From positions 1 through 64,000 of the IMG/VR virus record IMGVR_UViG_3300042907_001596: 64,000 bases of DNA. One strand, 5' to 3'. The notes below the pieces were generated by a model that was given only the letters and a program-made list of their open reading frames with translations, searched no databases and was not told where the DNA came from. Of this stretch, positions 58,562 through 64,000 are shown in pieces; position 1 is the first letter of the stretch; each line of letters begins with the position of its first letter. The stretch comes from a virus. A program made the translations under genes and the position numbers.

Positions 58562-58779
58562 GCCGCGCCATCGCCGCTCTGCGGATAGAGCGCGGGATGA
58601 GTCGCAAAGACCTCGTTCGTGCCGCCGGGATCTCCTATCCCTACCTGGCCGAAGTGGAGAAGAGCATCAAGCTGCCCTCGTCGGCCATGCTGGGCAAGCT
58701 GGCTGCGGCACTTCACGTCATGCCCTCCGAACTCTTAGAGCGGGCAGAGCAGATTGCCGCCGACCCCAGGAATGTCTGA
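58555..58779 (+). CDS. XRE/Cro-type HTH regulator
   Basis: 74 aa. Residues ~5-60 are a Cro/CI HTH: RIERGMSRKDLVRAAGIS (helices 1-2) and YLAEVEKSIKLPS (recognition region). DNA-binding transcriptional regulator, probably of nearby promoters. No repressor-type C-terminal domain, so it is a small modulator, not a CI. Confidence 0.85.
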   Translation: MLGRAIAALRIERGMSRKDLVRAAGISYPYLAEVEKSIKLPSSAMLGKLAAALHVMPSELLERAEQIAADPRNV

Positions 58780-58790
58780 AAGGAAACGCC

Positions 58791-58997
58791 ATGATCACCC
58801 TCACCATCACCCACGCCGATGACCGTAAGACCCGGCGGGTCACCGACCATGCCACCGCCGAAGAGGCGCAGGCCGTCCTGGTTGCCTGGGCCGACGGCGA
58901 GAAGATCAGCCCCACCAGCCCAACGACGGGAACGGTCGGGGAACGAGAAGATCGCTCGTTCTGGTATTACTCCATCGCGGAATATCAGAGCGCCTGA
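58791..58997 (+). CDS. Hypothetical protein, 68 aa
   Basis: ATG 58791 behind GAAAGGAAAC. Beta strand start, helix, then Trp-Tyr-Tyr near the end. Promoter 5 overlaps its last codons. Confidence 0.56.
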   Translation: MITLTITHADDRKTRRVTDHATAEEAQAVLVAWADGEKISPTSPTTGTVGEREDRSFWYYSIAEYQSA

Positions 58998-59029
58998 CGG
59001 CGTTGTAACAAGTGGCGGGATCATCCGCC
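58979..59029 (+). promoter_or_regulatory. ECF-sigma-like promoter 5 with leader hairpin
   Basis: GGAATA (58979-58984), 16 bp, CGTT (59001-59004). GGCGGG (59014-59019) pairs with TCCGCC (59024-59029). The leader continues into GGAAGGAGACACCC (59031-59044). Confidence 0.7.
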
Positions 59030-59044
59030 TGGAAGGAGACACCC

Positions 59045-59296
59045 ATGGAGTATCGCGTCGTTGGCCACGAGGTGTGGCTGTTCTACGCCGACGGTGGCGA
59101 GGAACGCTTCGCTGTACTGGAAGGCCCGAACGGTGCTGCGTTGGTAGCACGGCTGCTCAACAAAAACCTGGCTGAGATCGCCGCAGAGAAGTTGTCTGCC
59201 GAACAACTCGCCCTCGACCGCGCCCGCTACGAAGAGATGCGGGCTGAAATCGTGCGGCGCGAACGGCGTGAACGCTATGGGGTGAAGTCGGAATGA
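59045..59296 (+). CDS. Hypothetical protein, 83 aa
   Basis: ATG 59045 with the conserved GGAGACACCC leader, a perfect 14-nt complement to the 50611 loop. Beta-rich start, long charged helix after residue 40. Stop overlaps next ATG. Confidence 0.62.
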   Translation: MEYRVVGHEVWLFYADGGEERFAVLEGPNGAALVARLLNKNLAEIAAEKLSAEQLALDRARYEEMRAEIVRRERRERYGVKSE

Positions 59297-59457
59297 CCTC
59301 CACCATCCCTATCACCCACCTCAAGCCCTACGAGCGGCTGTCCAACGGACGCCTCGTCGTCGCCGTTACGGTCGAGCGCGACACCGTCACTGTGACCCTC
59401 AAGGGCGGCAAGCCCATCGCCTACCCCGCCGACTACGAAGTGGATGTGAGGATATGA
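59293..59457 (+). CDS. Small beta-rich protein, 54 aa
   Basis: ATGA overlap on both sides. Repeated strands (RLVVAVTVERDTVTVTL), possibly a small barrel. Unknown. Confidence 0.55.
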   Translation: MTSTIPITHLKPYERLSNGRLVVAVTVERDTVTVTLKGGKPIAYPADYEVDVRI

Positions 59458-59813
59458 CCAAGCCAATGGGCGTCTGCCCCGCCTGCGAGGGCAGCACCCG
59501 CCGCCCGGTGCCGGAGGCTTCCCGGCGCTACATCAAGCACAACGCCAAGTGGGGCCATTGGGGTACCGCCGGATACCTGCCCCCCGGCCCCGGCCCGTAC
59601 GTCCAAGGACAAGGCTGGGAAGAGGGCGGCACGTTCCCTTGCAACAACTGCGGCGGGCAGACGATGTTCTCCAAAGCCACCGGCGAGGTGCCGCTGCGCC
59701 CCGACGGCACACCGTGCCTGCACGAGTACACCCACAAGACGACCCGCAACTGCTATCACGAATCGACGTGCAAGCACTGCGGCTTCCACTACGCCATCGA
59801 CAGCGGCGACTGA
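59454..59813 (+). CDS. Zinc-binding protein, DnaJ-type Cys repeats
   Basis: 119 aa. CPAC (~residue 8), CNNCGG (~63) and CKHCG (~109) resemble the CxxCxGxG cysteines of DnaJ-like zinc domains, with Gly/Pro-rich linkers. Not linked to the J-domain protein at 38109, but could act in the same chaperone system. Unproven. Confidence 0.6.
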   Translation: MTKPMGVCPACEGSTRRPVPEASRRYIKHNAKWGHWGTAGYLPPGPGPYVQGQGWEEGGTFPCNNCGGQTMFSKATGEVPLRPDGTPCLHEYTHKTTRNCYHESTCKHCGFHYAIDSGD

Positions 59814-59853
59814 CCCAGGTTTAGCAAGGGATGTAACGCAAATGCTAAGAAGA

Positions 59854-59910
59854 CCCGGCAGCAGGCCGGGAACGAGGTTGGCGGGCCAACGCCTCCGTAA
59901 CCAGTCGGAG
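59854..59910 (+). other. Three adjacent small hairpins in a non-coding gap
   Basis: CCCGGC/GCCGGG (59854-59870), GTTGG/CCAAC (59877-59890) and CTCCG/CGGAG (59893-59910) lie side by side in the 190-bp gap before promoter 6. It may be a structured RNA or a terminator of the 59454 operon. No T tract. Confidence 0.4.
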
Positions 59911-59934
59911 TGTTCCCACCCGTCATCCCAGAAC

Positions 59935-59988
59935 GGAATAATCACCCCTGATCTGGCGTTATAGCTAATGGAGGGGCCGGGTGGCCCC
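59935..59988 (+). promoter_or_regulatory. ECF-sigma-like promoter 6 with leader hairpin
   Basis: GGAATA (59935-59940), 16 bp, CGTT (59957-59960). GGGGCC (59973-59978) pairs perfectly with GGCCCC (59983-59988). CGGGAAGGG serves ATG 60005. Confidence 0.7.
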
Positions 59989-60004
59989 GCCGGGAAGGGT
60001 TCTC

Positions 60005-60160
60005 ATGCAGAAGCCATGGCAGCAGATGCACGTTCGCAACGGCGTGCGTTTCCAGCCCAAGTGCCCTTGTGGCTGGCAGGGTCGTCCGGTGGCCGATCGG
60101 GCGAGGGCGGAGCGCGAAGCCGACCGCCACGGCCCCGGTTGCGGTTGGGGTGATGAGTGA
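60005..60160 (+). CDS. Small Cys-containing protein, 51 aa
   Basis: ATG 60005. CPCG and CGWG flank an Arg-rich helix, a possible zinc-binding nucleic-acid contact. Stop overlaps the next ATG (TGATG). Confidence 0.56.
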   Translation: MQKPWQQMHVRNGVRFQPKCPCGWQGRPVADRARAEREADRHGPGCGWGDE

Positions 60161-60384
60161 TGGCTGACCCCAACGCCAAGTACGAAGCGGAGCTTCGGGA
60201 GCAGCTAGCCGAAGCCATCGACTACGTCGCAAAGTCGGCTCTCGCCCTGGAAGAGGCCAAAGGCCACCTGGAGCGCGACCTCGACCGCCTGGAGAAGATC
60301 AAGAGGAAGCTGGACGGCCTCGCCGCCCTGAAGGCCCGAGAGGACGCCTACTGGGCTGAGGTCGACGCCAAGGAAGGAGCCTGA
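60160..60384 (+). CDS. Coiled-coil protein, 74 aa
   Basis: ATG 60160 (GTG 60157 also possible). Nearly whole protein is one charged heptad helix (EAKGHLERDLDRLEKIKRKL). Possibly a scaffold or oligomerisation partner of its neighbour. Confidence 0.6.
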   Translation: MADPNAKYEAELREQLAEAIDYVAKSALALEEAKGHLERDLDRLEKIKRKLDGLAALKAREDAYWAEVDAKEGA

Positions 60385-60385
60385 G

Positions 60386-60778
60386 ATGGCGCGGAAGATG
60401 ACCCGGCACGGCGTCACCGTGGTCGGTGGTGGCGGCTTCTACGTCACACTTGACGGCCGGTTTGAGGTTGTTAAGGTTGACGACTTTGAGACATCCTGCG
60501 ACGAACCGCACCCTGTGAAGCTGCCGCGTGAGAAGTGGTTCATGGACGGCGACTACGACAGCCGTGGCCGGTGGGTCACCAAGCTCAAGAAGGGGTACCG
60601 CTGCGAAGGCGGCGGGACGCACTTCTATGTGGCCTGGCACATCTGGGATCGCCAGAACGGCTGGGACGGCGAGTATGCAGAGGGCACCGGGCCGGGTGAG
60701 TTCGACACCTTCGATGAAGCCATGCGCGACCTGGCCGACATCCTCAAGCGCGAGGCAGCCAAGCACGCGGTGGAATAA
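60386..60778 (+). CDS. Hypothetical protein, 130 aa
   Basis: ATG one base after the upstream stop, GAAGGAGCC before it. Beta-rich, aromatic, ends in a charged helix. Promoter 7 overlaps its final codons. Unknown. Confidence 0.62.
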   Translation: MARKMTRHGVTVVGGGGFYVTLDGRFEVVKVDDFETSCDEPHPVKLPREKWFMDGDYDSRGRWVTKLKKGYRCEGGGTHFYVAWHIWDRQNGWDGEYAEGTGPGEFDTFDEAMRDLADILKREAAKHAVE

Positions 60779-60824
60779 TCCGCCCCGCCTCAGCGTTCTA
60801 CTAGATGGAGGGGGCAACCCTCCA
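60772..60824 (+). promoter_or_regulatory. ECF-sigma-like promoter 7 with leader hairpin
   Basis: GGAATA (60772-60777), 16 bp, CGTT (60794-60797). TGGAGGG (60806-60812) pairs with CCCTCCA (60818-60824), loop GGCAA. AAAGGAG serves ATG 60840. Confidence 0.72.
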
Positions 60825-60839
60825 TGAAAGGAGATTCTG

Positions 60840-61157
60840 ATGCCTGAGCGCGTAAAGGTCGTCGCGGAAGCCCACCACGACGGTCGCAAGACCAAGGGTA
60901 CGGCCGAACTGTTGGTCAGCCCCGGCTACAAGGCTGAGCCTGACTACGGCATCGTGCTGTCGGTGCGCAGCGAGCAGGGCTATGCCCCCGGCGCTCGCGG
61001 CTACTCCCATGGCGGGGTGTCCAAGTTCTCCCCCGCTGAGGCGCGAGAGATCGCCGCCGCCCTACTGGCAGCCGCCGACGAAGTCGAGGCGCTGTCGGGC
61101 CACGACCCCGTCAAGGTGGCACTGAGGAAGCTGGGCGTCTTGAAAGGAGACGAGTAA
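60840..61157 (+). CDS. Hypothetical protein, 105 aa
   Basis: ATG 60840. N-terminal beta strands with a G-Y-rich loop, C-terminal Ala-rich amphipathic helix. Stop overlaps next ATG. No family. Confidence 0.6.
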   Translation: MPERVKVVAEAHHDGRKTKGTAELLVSPGYKAEPDYGIVLSVRSEQGYAPGARGYSHGGVSKFSPAEAREIAAALLAAADEVEALSGHDPVKVALRKLGVLKGDE

Positions 61158-61450
61158 TGACTGACTTCAAGGTAAAGATCCAACTGGATTGGATCGACAC
61201 CGACGACATCCCACAACTGCGCGAGCAGGTAGAAGAGTTCGTCGCGCTGTTCGGCCACGACGGTCTGCACACCGGCGGGATCTCCATCGAAGGTGCGGAA
61301 GGGCCAGCCGACGACGGCACACTCGTGCTGGACTTCGACTGGATCGACCTGGACGACGTGCCGGAACTGCTGGTCGCAATCGAAGACCGCTTGGTGCTGT
61401 CCGGCGATGCCACCGGCACGGTATCCATCGACTCCATAGAGTTCGTCTAG
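61157..61450 (+). CDS. Internally duplicated small protein, 97 aa
   Basis: TAATG overlap. Two halves align: DWIDTDDIPQLREQV (~residues 10-24) and DWIDLDDVPELLVAI (~60-74), each ending in a beta strand and a GTVSI/GGISI strand. A tandem fold, perhaps pseudo-dimeric, very acidic. Function unknown. Confidence 0.66.
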   Translation: MTDFKVKIQLDWIDTDDIPQLREQVEEFVALFGHDGLHTGGISIEGAEGPADDGTLVLDFDWIDLDDVPELLVAIEDRLVLSGDATGTVSIDSIEFV

Positions 61451-61463
61451 GCGTGTCGCCCCG

Positions 61464-61488
61464 TTCTCCCGCACGACCTGCGGGAGAA
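61464..61488 (+). promoter_or_regulatory. Hairpin that covers a ribosome site
   Basis: TTCTCCCGCA (61464-61473) pairs perfectly with TGCGGGAGAA (61479-61488), loop CGACC. The 3' arm contains GGGAG, the likely Shine-Dalgarno for ATG 61496. It could be a translational switch or a terminator of the 60840-61450 pair. Confidence 0.55.
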
Positions 61489-61495
61489 TACGGGC

Positions 61496-61711
61496 ATGTC
61501 TGCCGAACGCATCGTCGTATTGCAAAACAGCATCCGTGCCCGTCAGGTGGAGATCCGCCGGTTGACCGAAGCGAACCGCGAGAACGCCCGCGAACTCAAA
61601 ACGCTGGTCGACATTCCGACGTGGTTGATCTTCATGTCCACCCTGGAGGGCACCCCGGCCGAGTTTGAAGATCCCGACTACCTGGCCAACCTCGACCTCA
61701 AAGCCCGATGA
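61496..61711 (+). CDS. Small helical protein, 71 aa
   Basis: ATG 61496. Charged helix at the start (RQVEIRRLTEANRENARELK), aromatic middle. Stop overlaps the glycosyltransferase start. Possibly regulates that enzyme. Confidence 0.58.
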   Translation: MSAERIVVLQNSIRARQVEIRRLTEANRENARELKTLVDIPTWLIFMSTLEGTPAEFEDPDYLANLDLKAR

Positions 61712-62427
61712 GGAGCCACCTCAACACCCACGGCCCGCACCCGATGGCGCTGAGCACCGTCGCGGTAGTCGCCCACCCGGCGCGTACGTCGATGGCCAAC
61801 GTCGTCGCCTTTGAGTCCGGTGCCGATGCGGTGTGCTGGGACACCGGCGGCATCGGCTGCGAAGCCAACCACATGCAAGCCTGGCGGTGGCTCACCGAAT
61901 CCGCCCAGCCGTGGTCGGTCGTGCTGGAAGACGACGTGGCATTGGTCGGGCAGTTCACCCACCAACTGGGGCAGGTGCTGGCCGCAGCGCCCTCCCCGGT
62001 TGTGTCCCTCTACTTAGGCCGGGGGCACCCACACGGCGGCACCTTCGACTGGCAGAATCGGATCTCCGCGAAGATCACCGCCGACGTGTGCTGGCTGACG
62101 GCCGAGTCGCTGCTGTCGGCGCAAGGCTGCGCGATCCGCACCCACCTCGTCCCCGACATGCTCGCCCTGGTGGAGCCGCTGACGAAGGACGGCATGCCGG
62201 TGGACGAAGCGATCAGCGTGTGGTGCCAAGAGCGCGGGTACCTCGTGGCGCACTGCCGACCCAGCATTGTCGACCACCTGGATCCGCCGCCGCTGATCAC
62301 TAAGCGGGCCGACGGGCAGCCCAGGACGGCCAAAAGAACGGCCTGGCTCTTCGATGGACGGACTTTTTGGGACTCCTCGACTGCTCACCTCACCAACCTG
62401 CGTTCGGCGGCGATACCGGAAGCGTGA
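61708..62427 (+). CDS. Glycosyltransferase family 25-like protein
   Basis: 239 aa. WSVVLEDDV (~residues 69-77) is the LEDD metal motif of GT25; the N-terminal VVAHPARTSM region is the nucleotide-sugar side. Third glycosyltransferase of the window, with a different fold family signature from the two near 53-54 kb. Confidence 0.75.
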   Translation: MRSHLNTHGPHPMALSTVAVVAHPARTSMANVVAFESGADAVCWDTGGIGCEANHMQAWRWLTESAQPWSVVLEDDVALVGQFTHQLGQVLAAAPSPVVSLYLGRGHPHGGTFDWQNRISAKITADVCWLTAESLLSAQGCAIRTHLVPDMLALVEPLTKDGMPVDEAISVWCQERGYLVAHCRPSIVDHLDPPPLITKRADGQPRTAKRTAWLFDGRTFWDSSTAHLTNLRSAAIPEA

Positions 62428-62439
62428 GACACCCGCCGA

Positions 62440-62532
62440 TAAACTGAAGGTTCACAGCCCCGGCTAGCTTGCCAGAGCGAAAAGCGGACGTTGCTGCACT
62501 TACTCCGTTCGCACCCGCCTGCCGGGGCTGTG
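62440..62532 (+). promoter_or_regulatory. -10 promoter and branched 5' leader RNA
   Basis: TAAACT (62440-62445). CACAGCCCCGGC (62453-62464) pairs perfectly with GCCGGGGCTGTG (62521-62532), 12 bp. Inside are GCTT/AAGC and a 7-bp GCGGACG/CGTTCGC (one G-T) hairpin. Arms enclose 56 nt. The outer arms resemble a tRNA acceptor stem, but no proper D or T arm forms on either strand. Confidence 0.55.
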
Positions 62533-62575
62533 TGCATCCCCCCTTCGACCAGGAAGGGGTGGAGGGTATGGGCAG

Positions 62576-64000
62576 ATGACACGGCGGATTCAGCGGCAAC
62601 GGGAGGCGTTTGCCTATCGGGTCGCTGAGGTTGAGGGCTACCCCCGCGACTACAGCTTGACGACGTGGACGCCGGAAGAGGAAGCCCTCGCCGCCGAACT
62701 AGGCGAACGCCTCCAGCAGAAGGGCATCAGCGGCTTCGGTGCCGACACCATGACCCAAGCGTTGCAGGAACTGATCCTGATGCGCCGGGAGCGCGAGGAA
62801 GCACCGTGGTCGGAAGACTACGACAAAGCGTACAACGACTGGGAAGCCGGACACGAAAGCGACAAGCTGGCCCGCCGGATCGCCACGCGGGCGCTGATGG
62901 CGGTAGTCCCGATGAACGCCCCCGACGGCTATGACCCGGCCGACTACGACCCCCACGACCTCTACGCAGGCAATCCCCCGCACGAAGCTCTGCTCTCCCG
63001 CCTGGAGAAGAAGTTCATGGGCTGGTACGAACAGCACGGCCAGGAGCATCTGAACTACGCCGGACGAGGCCCGCTAGGTAACTGGCACCAGATCGAACAG
63101 TTCCTCAAGATGCACTACCCCGAAGCGCACCGGGGGCTGAACACCGGCTTTGAGGGCGCGATGCCGCTGATTGACTACGGCGACCAACCCGGCCGCGACC
63201 GACGCAAGGTCTTCACTGAAGAAAAGCTCAACAACCTCCCTGGATACGCCACCGGGCCGGAGGCAGTGGCTCAGCACGGTTATGACCCCAAAGAGGTCGC
63301 GGCGGGCATGCTGCTTCTGCACAACCGCACTCACGACCACCGGGGCGGGGACATTGAGCAGGCGGGCATCGACCGGCTGTACGACATTGCCCAGAAGCGT
63401 TTTGAGATGCAGCGGGCGTATGAGCAGCGCCAGAAGACGGCGTACTACGGCGATGGCCTCCGCACCAACCCCAACTCCCCCACCGGCCTGCCCCTGCTGG
63501 GAGATCCCACCCCCGAACTGACCGGCGAGGAAAGCCAGGAGCTTTACGACCAGATCTCTCAGGCCGACGTGCTGGGCCGGGTGAACCAAGAGTTCCACGA
63601 CTGGGCGTACGAGAACAACAAAGAAAACCCGTACGACGAAGAAGGCTCCCTTGGCTGGCACGGCGAGGCGCGAGGCCCGATCGGCTACTGGCCGCACGTC
63701 GAAGACTTCCTCAAGGAGAAATATCCGGCAGCCCACCGGGGCTTGTCGTTGGGCATGGAGGACGCTGGGTATCTGCTCGACGTACTTCCGACCGGCAAGG
63801 GGTGGGACAAGCCCAGCGTTAGAGGCAAGGATCCGTACGAGACGGGCATCGACGCTGTCGCCCAGCATGGGTACGACCCGAAGGAGATCGTCGCCGCCCT
63901 CATGCTGCTGCACAACGACACCTCGCTGTTGCGCCGCAACAAGCAGGGCATCCAAGACGAGGATCTAGAGCGGCTGCACGACATCGCCGCCCGTCGCTAC
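62576..64000 (+). CDS. Repeated-domain protein (3' end outside the window)
   Basis: 475 codons visible, no stop before the edge. ATG 62576 with GGTGGAGGG upstream; ATG 62568 stops after three codons. Two ~110-residue copies (about 165-280 and 360-475) share GP(L/I)G.W....FLK..YP.AHRGL, AVAQHGYDPKE and LLLHN followed by RL.DIA. The unit is unknown to me. It begins a new transcription unit. Confidence 0.7.
   Translation, partial: MTRRIQRQREAFAYRVAEVEGYPRDYSLTTWTPEEEALAAELGERLQQKGISGFGADTMTQALQELILMRREREEAPWSEDYDKAYNDWEAGHESDKLARRIATRALMAVVPMNAPDGYDPADYDPHDLYAGNPPHEALLSRLEKKFMGWYEQHGQEHLNYAGRGPLGNWHQIEQFLKMHYPEAHRGLNTGFEGAMPLIDYGDQPGRDRRKVFTEEKLNNLPGYATGPEAVAQHGYDPKEVAAGMLLLHNRTHDHRGGDIEQAGIDRLYDIAQKRFEMQRAYEQRQKTAYYGDGLRTNPNSPTGLPLLGDPTPELTGEESQELYDQISQADVLGRVNQEFHDWAYENNKENPYDEEGSLGWHGEARGPIGYWPHVEDFLKEKYPAAHRGLSLGMEDAGYLLDVLPTGKGWDKPSVRGKDPYETGIDAVAQHGYDPKEIVAALMLLHNDTSLLRRNKQGIQDEDLERLHDIAARRY

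Noticed and set aside
59842-59964. 40-codon open frame across the gap before promoter 6
   Set aside because: No ribosome site, runs through three hairpins and the promoter, basic Pro-rich composition without a fold.
62457-62528. Possible tRNA gene (72 nt, 7-bp acceptor-like stem)
   Set aside because: No anticodon arm or T arm pairs on either strand, the D loop would be four bases, and no CCA-like end follows. Kept only as a structured leader.

Overview
The window is a contiguous piece of a large, GC-rich, double-stranded DNA tailed-phage genome. A contractile-tail gene set (sheath, tube, P2/T4-type baseplate wedge proteins) makes it a myovirus. Frequent GTG/TTG starts, four-base stop/start overlaps, TAnnnT promoters and three LysB-like (mycolyl-ester hydrolase) alpha/beta-hydrolase domains point to an actinobacterial, mycolic-acid-bearing host such as Mycobacterium, Gordonia or Rhodococcus. 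The host genus is an inference. No integrase, immunity repressor, portal, capsid, terminase or canonical tRNA gene was recognised. Both ends cut through genes (the tail sheath at the left, a duplicated-domain protein at the right).

Layout. 1-22,986: virion tail operon: sheath, tube, tail assembly chaperones joined by a textbook -1 frameshift, tape measure, baseplate/hub proteins including a 950-aa hub with a lysozyme-like and an NlpC/P60-like domain, repetitive fibre, glycine-rich tip, gp25-like, J-like and I-like wedge proteins, and a 1,919-aa tail protein whose N-terminus is a LysB-like fold without its serine. 22,987-25,626: small zinc-finger-like genes and an OB-fold-like protein behind three repeated promoters. 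25,686-28,555: two more LysB-like hydrolases, one fused to a glycoside-hydrolase-like domain. 28,552-30,948: the only two minus-strand genes, a SNF2/SF2 helicase and a partner. 31,236-38,672: micro-genes, then helicase loader, DnaB-like helicase, Toprim primase and a J-domain protein. 38,691-45,663: a possible ssDNA-binding protein, DNA polymerase III alpha, RecA, two PD-(D/E)XK-type nucleases (one Cas4-like) and endonuclease VII. 45,717-50,515: a sigma-region-4-like protein, HTH proteins, a PstS-like fold and a DUF932-like protein. 50,661-62,427: many short accessory genes: a lipoprotein, membrane microproteins, zinc fingers, three glycosyltransferases, a holin-like/papain-like pair and an XRE regulator.

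The strongest unexpected signals are regulatory. Seven intergenic sites share GGAAT(A/G)-N16-CGTT with invariant spacing, which is the layout of actinobacterial SigR/SigH-type ECF sigma promoters. A second class has TAnnnT -10 boxes. Many transcripts from both classes would begin with a hairpin at or near the 5' end. One such hairpin (50,596-50,637) carries in its loop up to 14 nt complementary to a Shine-Dalgarno leader (GGAAGGAGACACC) shared by other phage genes, which suggests an RNA that could act in trans on translation.

All functions are read from sequence motifs by eye. No database search was run.
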